Origin: Tritrichomonas foetus
Lineage: Eukaryota; Parabasalia; Tritrichomonadida; Tritrichomonadidae
NCBI GenBank assembly: GCA_001839685.1
Contig: MLAK01000627.1
Span: forward strand, 142,522 to 206,521
Direction: 5' to 3'
DNA: 64,000 nt
Below the pieces are notes generated by a model. The model saw only the letters and a list, made by a program, of their open reading frames with translations, had not been told where the DNA came from and did no database searches. Shown here piece after piece: positions 31,601 through 41,262 of this stretch. Every line of letters begins with the position of its first letter. Within the stretch, counting starts at the first letter, position 1. The position numbers and the translations under genes are program-made.

Positions 31601-32057
31601 TAACAACGATAGAATTGCGTCCTTCAAATATTAGTGATGCTTGAAAAAGTGAAACTGTTTTTGGTAAAAATGTAACAAATAATGAATAGCAATTACCTGC
31701 AGGTAAATCGATTTCGGTTTCTTCAACATAAAATTCAAGATCTCCTGTCATTTGAATTCGAAAATGTTCGTCGATCATTCCACTATTCGAAAATAATAAT
31801 TTCTGCTTCAATTCAATGTTTGGAAAAGATGTTGGGAATCGAACTTTTGATGGGAAAACTGATACATCTGCAATTGAGGAATGACTAAGAAGAGCTGAAT
31901 CGATTTGTGTTTCGTTATTCGGATTATTTGTAATGCCCGCCAAAAGATTATCAACTAAAACCGAACCAGAATTAGAAGAAGACGAAGAAAGATCATCGAA
32001 AAACTCTTCTTCTTCTTCCATTTGGTCTTCAGTGCCCGCGGCGGAGTATTGAGACAT
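28650..32057 (-). CDS. Multi-ASH/PapD-like domain protein (Cep192/SPD-2-like)
   Basis: 1,135 residues. The N-terminus is acidic and Ser-rich. Beta-sandwich units of the ASH (ASPM, SPD-2, Hydin) type follow, recognisable from recurring LLFSNSGMIDEHFRI, FVTFLPKTVSLFQASLIFEG, VSFDPSF and, at the C-terminus, VWFPVHFLPKSEGIYEGSLEF. Residues 446-572 are a disordered linker rich in Ser, Asn and SPK/SPR dipeptides with a run of Asn codons, likely phosphorylated. Further sandwich units fill 580-1135. ASH proteins occur in centrosomes, cilia and Golgi; Cep192/SPD-2 and Hydin are the best-known multi-copy cases. I cannot tell which this is, so ortholog status is open. It lies in tandem with the beta-propeller gene upstream, spacing 290 bases. 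Confidence 0.65.
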   Translation of the reverse strand: MSQYSAAGTEDQMEEEEEFFDDLSSSSSNSGSVLVDNLLAGITNNPNNETQIDSALLSHSSIADVSVFPSKVRFPTSFPNIELKQKLLFSNSGMIDEHFRIQMTGDLEFYVEETEIDLPAGNCYSLFVTFLPKTVSLFQASLIFEGRNSIVVTLLGHCVPSPLDFPSPTSSLWKFPNSKSQRIFPFTNRSFSINLDVDFSINSPSITVDPMHLSLDPGTSDRILVSFDPSFVNLREDPSITIKCPKSGDDVTIPLQFIGPRSCTIVDFGAVAVGASSTQTIQLKSPQIAPLNIDWPFSITNADENGIEQSEFTFSFSSKRPGAFRQMLTFDSFDIELKAKATDPPFALIIPKKYPNRPLEIRNTADRTIVFKLLAPKGYIVDINEVILRPKQTGKINVISESGISGAPEIIIIWDNSDGRQVTDHVPLPRDGNSPNEQTEIDIIDEPSGIYLSEIKNSNESHNSTSISKNKRSLSPKNSHKTAKTTKSQRNINSPNSFSKTNKQIISNETRNSYQSNSQISNHLPKYRINNHNHNSNNNNNSRTYTNYHAQSPSRSPVSTQSPKSFSPKRPIPISSSIDISQNINSSGFVTSPKFIPFFGVSYENPQDFELTINAPFDFSIVAPEFVALSNDHFSSNVPFTMTCNSSPQSENTDYLKVMSKGQIAMNIPIISYRSTSFLEFNPNVVLNNNKAIFEVRNNGERAAFLTFALNNEAKVTVTPLSRILNQYESQKFVFTFESDPETAGVTVIYGDEIIRQIKAELRPNEFYSTMFRSQKIRPELTLIKDALFKCDRREIASITRKYIQKTPLRFLANNQLTFSPASLSFTSITQKKRLIISNIGIQPIKFNIYSVDDFVKIKYEDSNNYIKDEDLNEIPPNSQIKLTIQLFEERNTTICISCGGGNDLYEIPIEFNETSSILMTNTSFSVSKQIIDFGKVEIGIIEESNITVSNHLHNDLKLSLNISPKRSPFKCPSSISVAGNSNVTIPIEFIPTLDQEVEAILKIENRIEHFDIHLIGEGITTALYDEQERENDGDGDNFSTDSDSDCVVFPKCEPGILRRAKVRVTNRTNKIVQINAVSSPPFICPIDNFQVDMFSYVWFPVHFLPKSEGIYEGSLEFKSDNGKVTIVMLKGICE

Positions 32058-32347
32058 TTTCGGCCGTTAAGAAAATTTTGGGGAATATCCATTCGTTGGA
32101 TGAAATAAAGAACATAAAAATATATAGATTATTTTCGAATATTGTACTTGATTTTTTTTGTCTTGTTAGTTTCAAAGTTTTTCCAACTTTGTGATAATTC
32201 AATTGATGACATATATTTTGGAGAGGTTTTGATTAACCCATATTTTAACATATTAATATCATGGTGACAACAAATTGATTCAATTAAAAAAATACATAAA
32301 AAATTGAATATTTTAAATAATATAATATTTATTCACAAAAAATATCT

Positions 32348-33766
32348 CTATGGAAACATAGTTGGTATCAATATTGGCCTTGAGTTCATTTGAAATACAT
32401 TTATAGTGTTTGGTTGTGATATAAGAATAGTATCATGTGTCGTATCAATCCCTAAAATATGATCGACAGGAATAGAATAAGTATTCAATAAATTGGCTGT
32501 GCTATCAACATCATAAATCTTGCAAGTTCCATCATTACTTGCCACAGCAAACATTTTATCATCACCAATCCATTTCATTTTATATGAAGGAATATTTGTA
32601 TTTGATAAAATTGGACAATGGAATAGAATTTGCTGTGGATTTCTTAAATCATAAAAAGCAATGTCGTTTTGATGTGATAAAGAAAAAATGTGATTTAATG
32701 GTGAAATTTGAAGATCATCAATTTGAGTTCGTGTTTGACCCAATTTAGTAAAAACTCTACCTGGTATTCGAAAGTCAATCATCTCAAAACTTTTCTGGTC
32801 AAATGAAATGGCGGCTGACTCGTTCGGAATCAATCTGAATTTTTTCATTTCTTTTGAAAATGTATAAGAAGTGGAAATTCGATCATTCTCAAAAATGTAA
32901 AAAGAAAAATATGTTGAAAAGCATAACTTTGAAGAGTATAATTCAAAATGATTCACTTGATTCGCTAATTTCAAACAATTTTGTTGACAAAAACCGAAAT
33001 CATTTGATCCAAAAAAAATTTGAGATTTGTCAGCTGATAAAGCAGCAACTGTTGGTGAAATTGTTTGTGAAACTTTAAAATCTACGATTTTGTTTGGAAT
33101 TTTCATAAATAATTCTGTTTCATTTCGTTCGTCCACATGAATTATTTCCGAATTGTTTGATAATACAAAAAAAGCGTCACCTGATTGACGAATCAAAGAA
33201 ATATTTGGAATTTGAATAACATTTTTGGAATTTGAATCAAGATTTCCAATGATTAATTTTTTTGGATTATAAAATAAGATTTTCCTTTTTTGAAGACATG
33301 CATTGAACTTATTCGGATAGCTTATTGCTACCTTTCTTTCTGGTAAATTCATTTGCTCAAAATCAGTTGAATTAAAATCAATCTTTTTATTTCCTTGAAC
33401 TAATTTCCAAATATTAGCAGCATCAACAGGCGCTCGATTATTTAAATAGTGGGAGAAAAAAGAAAGAATGCGAGACATGGTTCCTGGCCTGAGTGTGGAA
33501 AAATTTTGGCCATTATAATTATTTTGCGCGAGTAATTTGCGAACACCAAAAGAAAGAATACTCAATTCTTCCGGAGTTGGTGGATTGAAAATGGTTGCAT
33601 CAATTTGATTTTTTAAAAGTGCGACGTAAATCTGTTTTTCAATATAATATTTTTGTTCTCCTTGTAAAATAGGAAATCTGTTTCCCATACCAAAAATTTC
33701 ATTATCTAGTTCACCAAAATCGAATGGATTTTCTGATGGTGGAGGAGCCTGTTGAGTCTCCTCCAT
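32348..33766 (-). CDS. Beta-propeller (WD40-like) protein, unrecognised
   Basis: 472 residues. The first 150 are helical with a Pro-rich start. From about residue 155 the chain shows repeated four-strand blade patterns with WD-like endings, for example HVDERNETELF, DIAFYDLRNPQQILF and FAVASNDGTCKIYDVDS. The last is a nearly canonical WD40 blade; the others are degenerate. This makes a single divergent seven-blade propeller likely, acting as a scaffold. I do not recognise a specific family. It diverges from CFAP57 with 345 bases between starts. Confidence 0.6.
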   Translation of the reverse strand: MEETQQAPPPSENPFDFGELDNEIFGMGNRFPILQGEQKYYIEKQIYVALLKNQIDATIFNPPTPEELSILSFGVRKLLAQNNYNGQNFSTLRPGTMSRILSFFSHYLNNRAPVDAANIWKLVQGNKKIDFNSTDFEQMNLPERKVAISYPNKFNACLQKRKILFYNPKKLIIGNLDSNSKNVIQIPNISLIRQSGDAFFVLSNNSEIIHVDERNETELFMKIPNKIVDFKVSQTISPTVAALSADKSQIFFGSNDFGFCQQNCLKLANQVNHFELYSSKLCFSTYFSFYIFENDRISTSYTFSKEMKKFRLIPNESAAISFDQKSFEMIDFRIPGRVFTKLGQTRTQIDDLQISPLNHIFSLSHQNDIAFYDLRNPQQILFHCPILSNTNIPSYKMKWIGDDKMFAVASNDGTCKIYDVDSTANLLNTYSIPVDHILGIDTTHDTILISQPNTINVFQMNSRPILIPTMFP

Positions 33767-34111
33767 GGATTTTAAAGATGTTCGAAATTTGATAAGTTAC
33801 ATTTTCACATTTTGAATAGATCATATTTGACGAAAATTCAACATGACTTTTTCCACGTTTTCCCAAAAAATAAAGGAAACATTTTAATATATTATATTTA
33901 AATAAAGTACATATATTTCCTAATTCTGAAATATAAAAATGTCAATATTCTTTGTATCAGAAGATATTGGAGTCGGAATAAGTTAGTATTTTCAGAGAAC
34001 TATTCAAACCATCTCTTTGAAAAATAATGTTAAACGTATAAAAAGAAGCTGAAGTAGATTATGTGCAAAAAAAATACACGTTAATATTAAACGGTCGTCC
34101 AATTCGTTAGA
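33767..34111. promoter_or_regulatory. Divergent promoter region of propeller gene and CFAP57
   Basis: 345 bases must carry both promoters. Just before the CFAP57 ATG are acacgttaatatt and aaacggtcgtcc (34076-34100), AACG-core elements in both orientations that resemble trichomonad Myb recognition sites. That reading is by analogy only. Confidence 0.35.
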
Positions 34112-37100
34112 ATGTCTGGTGTTTCATCTCTTACCTTCCGAAACGTACTCGGAATCAGTCGTCACGCGAAGCCAAACGTTTTATTTGCTGGTGAAGAATA
34201 CATCGTCTTTCCCGCAGGCAATTCCGTTGTGGTTCATAATATAAACAGTCGTCAACAACGCCATTTTCTTCCCCCAGAAAAATTCAGCTCAGGAATTTCC
34301 GCAATCGCTATTGCTGACAGTAAACCGAACGTTGCTTTTGGTGATAATTTCGAAGGACCCAGTATTTGTATTTTCGATATTCATACAATGCATCCGAGGA
34401 ACTTTTTGCATCTTGGTGTTGATTTTGGATCAGAAGGATTCATTTCTCTTTCTTTCAGCGGAGATGGTAAATATTTATTGGCCCATGGTGGAAAACCCGG
34501 CTGGGCCCTTGTTGTGTGGGATTGGGAAAGCAGTCAAACAATAGCCTCTGTAAAGACAGCAGAAGACGTTACTCCAGTCACGCAATGTAGTTTTTCGCCT
34601 GGAAAGAATCCTCAAATTGCAGTCACCGGAAATAACATTTTAAAGATCTACAAACTTGAAAATAACAAATTAAGTGAAATGATTGTTCCAGATCCAAAAA
34701 TTGGAAATATTGTTTGTCACCTTTGGTTGAATGAAACCATTTTGCTTTGTGCAAATTCGTCAGGTGATGTGATAGCGGTTACTACAAATCCACAGGCTTC
34801 AGTCCTTGACGAAAAGAAAGACTTTGAACATCGCGACTCTGCAATTGTAGCAATGGCACGTCATAAGAAAGGATTTTTGACAGCTTCTGAAGGAGGTTAC
34901 TTAACTGTTTATGATGCTACCGCTAAACCGAATGTTTTTGCAGCTGTTCGAACTGTTCAATTATTTACTGAACTTCCACTTGCTGCACATTCAATCGCTG
35001 TTGATCCTTCTGAAGAAATAGCTATTATTTCTATGGAGAAAAACAAACTTGTTTCGGTATCTTTATCAAATGGTGATTTTATGCTTAATACTGAAGAAAA
35101 GCCATTAATGATGCCTTTCCATGATGGCCCAATTCACTGCTGTTCGCCTTGTTCCAGAAAGCCACTGATTGCCACATGTGGTGCCGATAAAACTGTGCGT
35201 GTGTGGAATTATTTGGATAACTCTTTAGAAATTTTGAAAGAATTCACTGAATCTGTTTATTGTGTTTCATTTCATCCTGATGGTCTTTCAATGCTGATTG
35301 GCTTTGGTGATAAACTTCGTTTATGTTCAGTTTTTTATGATGATATTCGAATTGTCAAAGATTTTCCAATTCGTGGTTGTCGTTGTGTCAAATTTTCAAA
35401 TGGTGGTCAAATGTTTGCAGCTGTAAATGGTTCTAAAATTCAGATTTACTCTGCATTGACTTATCAGCTAATTAACACACTTCATAGGCATAGTGCAACT
35501 GTTCATGATTTAATTTGGGGTGAATGTGATACAGTTATTGCATCAGTTGGTAACGATGGTGCAATGTATATTCATCGACAAGATAATGCATCACGTGATG
35601 AAAGTTACACAACTGCTCAAACTACATATTACTCGATTACAGCTTCACCTGATTTTTCATCACTTTATATTTGTGGTAGTGATAACTCCACCAACAATAA
35701 AGATCAAACAAATGCTGGAAATAATAATAAAATTAAAGAAATTCAAAACGGTCAAGTTGTTCGTGAAATGTTCTTTGGAACAGCACATAAGCAAATTGTG
35801 ATGTCAAACAATGGTCAAATGTTATTCTCTGGTGATGCTGCTGGTAGAATTTATAGTTATGCACTTTCTATCGGTGGTGATAAAATTGCAATGAATGTTC
35901 ATGAAAAACAAGTAACTTCGATGGCAATTTCATATGATGATAGTCTTTTGTTTTCAACTAGTGATGATGGAGTCCTTTGTGTTTATAATATCCGTGATAA
36001 AGATAATCGTGTTCGTAATCCTGAACGTTCATTCTTCTCTGATGAAGTACAAACTACTCGAACTGAACTTGAAGAAAAAGCAAACCAACTTCGAACATTT
36101 AAAGCTGAACATACTGATCTTGAAATGTCATTCAAAATGAAGAAAGAACTTATTGAATCAACGCATAAGTCAAAAGAAGATAAACATGCAGAAAAAGCGA
36201 AAAAAACAAAGGATAAGAATCGTATTTTATATGAAAACAAAAAGAAAGAAAAAGATGAAATCGAAATGCAAAATAATTCTTACGAACAAGAATTAAATAA
36301 AAGAAATGAAGATATGTTAACTGAAAAAGAAGAAGAATATTCCAAACAAGTTTTCGCAGCTCACCAAATTTGTGAAAATTATATTGCAGAAAAAGAGCGT
36401 TTAGAAAAGCAATGGAACCTTGCAATTCAAAAAGAAGAAAATGAGCATAAAAGAATCATTGAAGAATTACAAGCAACTCATCGTAAACGTCTCCAAAGTG
36501 CTCATATGAAGCTTCAAGAAGCCCAAGAAAAGAAGGCAAGCACAGTCCGTCAAATTGAAGAAATGAAGAAAGAAATTACCGCTGAACGTGAATCTTCAGT
36601 CCATCAAACAGATGCTAAACTTGCACAAATTCTTGCAGAAGATGAAAAAATGAAAGCAACATTGAATGATGAACATGTAAATCGTGTAAAAGAATGCGCA
36701 AAACTTCAAAAGACAGCTGAACAACAACAAATTGAAAGAAATAAACTTACTGAACAGAAAGATAAACTTCAAGGTCAATTAAATGATTTGAATAAAGAAA
36801 TTGAACGATTGAATGAAGAAATCCGTCAAAAATCTGCTACCATTAATGATAGAGAACTTAAAATTAAACAGGTTAAGAAAGAAAACAGAGAACTTGAAAA
36901 ATATCATAGTGTTCTTACTCATCAAGAACAAATGCTGAAGCAACAAATTGGTCCATTGAACCAACAAATTGCAAAAGAAGAAGCGGAAATTGCTGGAATG
37001 GACTCTCAGCTCGAAGCAGCTCATAAAAAGACAACAGATATGAATGAACTCATTAGCGAACTTCAAAACAGACTGAAACAAGTCATTCAGCAAGAAAGAG

Positions 37101-37618
37101 TTCAAACTACTAAATTAACAAATGCTAAATCCTACTTTGAACAAGCTAAACATGATTTACACGAAGTTGTTCAATTCTTCCACGCAAAAGATATGCTAAA
37201 ATCGCGTTTCGAAGGATTTTATAATACATATGTTAAGAATGAGAAAATCGAAGATATTCAACTCGATGAATGTGTTGAAGAAGAGCATCGCAGACAAAAA
37301 ACAACACTTCAAAAGCAACTTAAAGAATTAAGGCAACAACACCTTAAGGATGACCAATTCCAATCCAAAGAACAAACAAAGCTTCTCATGCAAAATGCAC
37401 AACTTATTGAAGAATTGCAGAGACTGAGAATAGAAAATAAACGTGAAACACAGAATGCTGCTTTAATGACCAAGAAGCCAACAGCTTCAACAAAGCCATT
37501 ATTGCCAGCAACTGAAGCACAGAGACTTATTGATGAGAATAAGAAGAAAATCATGAAACTTGAAGAGCAGCTTGCTTCATATAACAATTCGGGATCAATT
37601 AGCTCGAGGCCAGCTTGA
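34112..37618 (+). CDS. CFAP57: CFAP57 (WDR65)-like axonemal protein
   Basis: 1,168 residues. Residues 1-630 form two WD40 propellers: an N-terminal one with the CFAP57 pattern (EEYIVFPAGNSVVVHNI, FISLSFSGDGKYLLAHGGKP, LVVWDWE) and a second with blades such as TCGADKTVRVWNY, IASVGNDGAMYIH and FSTSDDGVLCVYNI. Residues about 633-1140 are one long, highly charged coiled coil. This WD40-then-coil order and length are typical of CFAP57, an inner-arm dynein regulator or adaptor along the doublets. A Gly/Ser-rich end closes the chain. The dynein heavy chain in this window is of the inner-arm type, so the two may work in the same structure. Confidence 0.85.
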   Translation: MSGVSSLTFRNVLGISRHAKPNVLFAGEEYIVFPAGNSVVVHNINSRQQRHFLPPEKFSSGISAIAIADSKPNVAFGDNFEGPSICIFDIHTMHPRNFLHLGVDFGSEGFISLSFSGDGKYLLAHGGKPGWALVVWDWESSQTIASVKTAEDVTPVTQCSFSPGKNPQIAVTGNNILKIYKLENNKLSEMIVPDPKIGNIVCHLWLNETILLCANSSGDVIAVTTNPQASVLDEKKDFEHRDSAIVAMARHKKGFLTASEGGYLTVYDATAKPNVFAAVRTVQLFTELPLAAHSIAVDPSEEIAIISMEKNKLVSVSLSNGDFMLNTEEKPLMMPFHDGPIHCCSPCSRKPLIATCGADKTVRVWNYLDNSLEILKEFTESVYCVSFHPDGLSMLIGFGDKLRLCSVFYDDIRIVKDFPIRGCRCVKFSNGGQMFAAVNGSKIQIYSALTYQLINTLHRHSATVHDLIWGECDTVIASVGNDGAMYIHRQDNASRDESYTTAQTTYYSITASPDFSSLYICGSDNSTNNKDQTNAGNNNKIKEIQNGQVVREMFFGTAHKQIVMSNNGQMLFSGDAAGRIYSYALSIGGDKIAMNVHEKQVTSMAISYDDSLLFSTSDDGVLCVYNIRDKDNRVRNPERSFFSDEVQTTRTELEEKANQLRTFKAEHTDLEMSFKMKKELIESTHKSKEDKHAEKAKKTKDKNRILYENKKKEKDEIEMQNNSYEQELNKRNEDMLTEKEEEYSKQVFAAHQICENYIAEKERLEKQWNLAIQKEENEHKRIIEELQATHRKRLQSAHMKLQEAQEKKASTVRQIEEMKKEITAERESSVHQTDAKLAQILAEDEKMKATLNDEHVNRVKECAKLQKTAEQQQIERNKLTEQKDKLQGQLNDLNKEIERLNEEIRQKSATINDRELKIKQVKKENRELEKYHSVLTHQEQMLKQQIGPLNQQIAKEEAEIAGMDSQLEAAHKKTTDMNELISELQNRLKQVIQQERVQTTKLTNAKSYFEQAKHDLHEVVQFFHAKDMLKSRFEGFYNTYVKNEKIEDIQLDECVEEEHRRQKTTLQKQLKELRQQHLKDDQFQSKEQTKLLMQNAQLIEELQRLRIENKRETQNAALMTKKPTASTKPLLPATEAQRLIDENKKKIMKLEEQLASYNNSGSISSRPA

Positions 37619-37855
37619 GATTAGATGTTCGAGCACTCATTTGTTGAAATTCATGTCTTGATATTTAAATTATCTTATTAAAATAACCTTAAAATATATT
37701 TTACTGTAAATTTTTTACCGACATCTTTTTATGAATTTCTTTTCATTCAAAACCTTAAGTTTTTATTTCTCTTTTTTTCTTTCATTGTGAGTCCAATTAG
37801 TGAAAATGTTTTTGGTAACAATGTTTGGAAAAATACATTTAATTGTATATCACAT

Positions 37856-38527
37856 TTAAATTAAAATAATGGTATTTCTACATAGTGGGATTTTGGGTTT
37901 TGCTCGTAAATGAAGTCTGAGTTGCTCTGGCTGAGACAACTTTAAGTGGCGTGCAATCATTGCTGGTGACACTTGTTCTTTATGAAGAATTTGTGTTCTT
38001 TTAGACTCTGGTTGTGATACTCCAATCATTTCTGGGTCTGTATCCCCTTTTATAGCATCATTATCATCATCATCGCTATTAGTTGCTGCAAATTGTTGAA
38101 CAGTTCCTGATGAAGCATGATTTCGAAACTGATTCATGTTGACAGAATTTGGGAGCATTTGATAGGCCATTAAAGTTGCGTCTTGTTCATCTTTGGAAGA
38201 ATCAAACATTGCCCTTTTCGCATATCGGTCAACAACTGATTTTAAAGATCTTCTTGAAACAACAAATGGTCTACACCTTACATATCCTCCATTAAGTTCA
38301 TCGCTCTCTTCCATAATGCTTTTTGGTATTTCACCTGATTTAATCATTCTTTTTATCTTTTTTTGAAAATCATCATCTGAATTCATTTCGTTCAAAAGTT
38401 GCTGAATAGATTCGGAAGAAAACACACCCTTATTTACTTTTGCTTTTTGATTTTTTGTATGATAATTTTTTTGGATAGATAAATAAAAGAAAAAGAAAAC
38501 AATCATTTGGCTCACTTTGAATAGCAT
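37856..38527 (-). CDS. Unrecognised protein with hydrophobic N-terminus
   Basis: 223 residues. The first ATG gives a hydrophobic lead, SQMIVFFFFYLSI, which could be a signal peptide or anchor. This AT-rich stretch might instead be untranslated, with a real start at the Met near residue 46 (MNSDDDFQKK). The rest is polar, with a basic middle (RCRPFVVSRRSLKSVVDRYAKR), an acidic run (SDDDDNDAIKGDTD) and a basic Leu-rich end. No family is recognised. It is convergent with CFAP57 and divergent from the next coiled-coil gene. Confidence 0.5.
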   Translation of the reverse strand: MLFKVSQMIVFFFFYLSIQKNYHTKNQKAKVNKGVFSSESIQQLLNEMNSDDDFQKKIKRMIKSGEIPKSIMEESDELNGGYVRCRPFVVSRRSLKSVVDRYAKRAMFDSSKDEQDATLMAYQMLPNSVNMNQFRNHASSGTVQQFAATNSDDDDNDAIKGDTDPEMIGVSQPESKRTQILHKEQVSPAMIARHLKLSQPEQLRLHLRAKPKIPLCRNTIILI

Positions 38528-38787
38528 TGAATTTTTCTGAGTATCTCAGAAATTTTTTATACTCTCGAAATGATATCTTCTGTTATCCCTTTAAAAATAT
38601 ATTCGTAGCTCAATCATGTGGATTATGGATGCTAATATTTCCTCTTATTCAAAAAGTTAAGTTTATTTATTATTTTATACATTGAAAAAGTTAATATGAT
38701 CCTTTCATAAAATACAATGAAATAAATTTATGCCGATCAAAAATCCCTCAATTATTTGTAAATCTCTAAAAATACTGTTTTTTCCTC

Positions 38788-41025
38788 ATGAAGACTCAAA
38801 AGCAAAATACCCAGCAAATGATGAAAAAGAAAGTTGCTCAGCTCACAAAAGTTGTAGGATATATTAAAGCGGCTCAAGAAGAGTATCATTTTCGGAAAGA
38901 TTATCTTTTCACAAAATATGATTCAATCCTCAAAAATATTCAAGAAAATTATTTTTCAAAAATGAATGCAATATTGTTTGAATACAATGCCACAAAAGAA
39001 CGCGAAGAAAAACTTGTTGAAGAATATAAAATTAAATTTGATCGATCTTTCAAAAAATCGATTCATAATTTTGATATTCTTAAAATTAATAACGACAATT
39101 CTCTCATTATTGAAAGAAAAATTGATTTATTGCAAAGAAGTTTAAAAAAAATTATTGTCACCATTAATACTTGCAATTTGTCTGATTTAGAGGAAATTAT
39201 TGAAAATATGAAAACTACAATTGAAACAGAAAACGAAAACTATCAAAATCAACTTGCTGAAATTGATTCTACTAATTTAAAATTAATTTTTGATTTGATT
39301 AAAAAACTCACTGAGAAATGTAAAAAACGGTTAGAAATTCTACGGAATGAAGTAGAAGATTCTCAAAAAACTGTTGGTGACATGATCACAGAATTTGGAA
39401 AGGAAATTAATCGAATTAAAAAAGCTTTCCATGAAAACGACAAAATTATGCAATCAGATTCAATTAACTTTGAAAAAACTAAAAAAGAAATTGCATTATA
39501 CAAAATTCGTATGAATGACGATCATCGAAATAATATTCGTGAACAAAATGATTTTAAAGCCCAAAAAGCAATGGATTTACGTAAGATTGCAGAAAATGAA
39601 CGATTGATGTTTCAATATTATCAAGGAAAAAATCAACTATTAAAACAAAATCTCGAATTTAATAAAAATTTGCTCGATTTTAATTCCAAAAACCGAAATG
39701 AAGTTCAAAAAATCAAAGAATTATACTCTGATCAAATAAAAGATGTTACAGTACAAATAAATGAATTACTTCAAAATAAAGATCTTTTGGATCTAATCGG
39801 TCCTGAAGTAAAAACATATAAATATTTTCTAAATTTAGATTTAAAAAAGGAAAAAGAAAAATTGGACAAAGAATATCGAAGGAAAAAGATAGAAGCTAGG
39901 AAATTAGTTATAAAAATGAAAAAAGAACTTGAACAAGAAGAGAAAAGATACGAAAAAGAACTACAATATGAAAAAGCAACTATATCATGCATTATGTCGC
40001 AAGTTGGAAATCACAAATTAAATCCAAACAATGAAGATTTTCCAATAAAAGCTCAACTTTCATTTTTAATCAATAAATTACGAATTATGAAGAATAAAAT
40101 CTATCATGATAAAAGTGTTTTCATAAATAAAATGGAATGTACAATCCAGGATGAAAAGGATGCACTTGATGATATGGTTGAAGCTGTAGAAAATAGTACT
40201 CCTATTGTTATTCGAATGATGAAAAAGCAAATAGAACAAGCTAAAGAATCCAATGATAAATTAAATACACTTCAAAATCAAATGAAGCAATATAGTCATC
40301 AACTTATTCGTGCCAAAAATAAAACTTATCATGTTTTAAATACTATTCGTAAAGAAATTGATGATGAAAAAAAGAAAATCGAACAGGAAAAAGAATTGAT
40401 TAAATCTGATTTTAATACTTCAAATAATGTAAACGAATCAATAATAAATGATTACACTAAACAACTACAGAGGAAGAAATCAGATCTTCAACATTTAATT
40501 TCAAATTTAAATAGTCAGCACATGTCTGCTTATTCACAAATGCAAATTAATCATTTGAATCAAAGGGAAAAATATATTGAATATTACCAAAGCCTTCAGC
40601 ATGAGTATGAAACAATTAAACCACAGATGGATGAAAATGAAGCAATAGAAATCAGCAAAACTGAAGGAATGATTAATGATTATCAACATATAACCGAATT
40701 AGCTCTTAATCAAAGATATAAAAAGAATAGTAATAATTTAGAAATCTTAGATAATCGAATTGCTGCTTTAGAAAAGCAAAATTTCATTTTGATGCAATTA
40801 GTAGAAGATAATTCAACAAAAGTATCACAAACCAAAATTAGTGCACTTAAGAAAAGACTTCGATTCTTGGATGATGAGCTTTATAGGCTCCAGACACAAC
40901 TCATAAAAATTAGTGATCAAACTGTGGCAGCAGGAGGATCTAAATTAACGAAATCACATGCATCACAGTCAGTGAATATTGTTGCACCAAAGTTGAATAG
41001 TTTAAGTGTTTTAGGATGGAAATAA
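38788..41025 (+). CDS. Long coiled-coil protein, unrecognised
   Basis: 745 residues, almost entirely Lys/Glu/Asn/Ile-rich coiled coil from residue 15 to about 700, with a short Ser/Gly tail (QSVNIVAPKLNSLSVLG). One central Pro/Tyr-containing break (LIGPEVKTYKYFLNLDL, about 345) separates two coil segments. Such proteins are common in trichomonad cytoskeleton and axoneme; I cannot assign it. It lies 237 bases upstream of another coiled-coil gene on the same strand. Confidence 0.75.
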   Translation: MKTQKQNTQQMMKKKVAQLTKVVGYIKAAQEEYHFRKDYLFTKYDSILKNIQENYFSKMNAILFEYNATKEREEKLVEEYKIKFDRSFKKSIHNFDILKINNDNSLIIERKIDLLQRSLKKIIVTINTCNLSDLEEIIENMKTTIETENENYQNQLAEIDSTNLKLIFDLIKKLTEKCKKRLEILRNEVEDSQKTVGDMITEFGKEINRIKKAFHENDKIMQSDSINFEKTKKEIALYKIRMNDDHRNNIREQNDFKAQKAMDLRKIAENERLMFQYYQGKNQLLKQNLEFNKNLLDFNSKNRNEVQKIKELYSDQIKDVTVQINELLQNKDLLDLIGPEVKTYKYFLNLDLKKEKEKLDKEYRRKKIEARKLVIKMKKELEQEEKRYEKELQYEKATISCIMSQVGNHKLNPNNEDFPIKAQLSFLINKLRIMKNKIYHDKSVFINKMECTIQDEKDALDDMVEAVENSTPIVIRMMKKQIEQAKESNDKLNTLQNQMKQYSHQLIRAKNKTYHVLNTIRKEIDDEKKKIEQEKELIKSDFNTSNNVNESIINDYTKQLQRKKSDLQHLISNLNSQHMSAYSQMQINHLNQREKYIEYYQSLQHEYETIKPQMDENEAIEISKTEGMINDYQHITELALNQRYKKNSNNLEILDNRIAALEKQNFILMQLVEDNSTKVSQTKISALKKRLRFLDDELYRLQTQLIKISDQTVAAGGSKLTKSHASQSVNIVAPKLNSLSVLGWK

Positions 41026-41050
41026 ATTTTGTTTGTATTTTAGAATATGC

Positions 41051-41068
41051 TATATATATATATATATT
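41051..41068. repeat. TA dinucleotide microsatellite
   Basis: A run of about nine TA units directly downstream of the coiled-coil gene. Likely length-variable between strains. Confidence 0.8.
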
Positions 41069-41085
41069 ATTTATTATGTTTCTTT

Positions 41086-41120
41086 GATTATGTTTTATTG
41101 ATTATGTTTTATTGATTATG
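41086..41120. repeat. 14-base tandem repeat, 2.5 copies
   Basis: The unit gattatgttttatt occurs twice in full (41086-41099, 41100-41113) and then as gattatg. It lies in the 3' region of the coiled-coil gene; no function is visible. Confidence 0.8.
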
Positions 41121-41262
41121 TGATATATTGGTAAGATTAGTATTTTAAATTAGCATTCCCAGGTTTGGCATATCAATTTTTTTATATCATAAATAATATT
41201 TCACCATAAAAATTGACCTTATTCTATGACATTCTGGCATATTTTCCACCAAACTGAAGACT

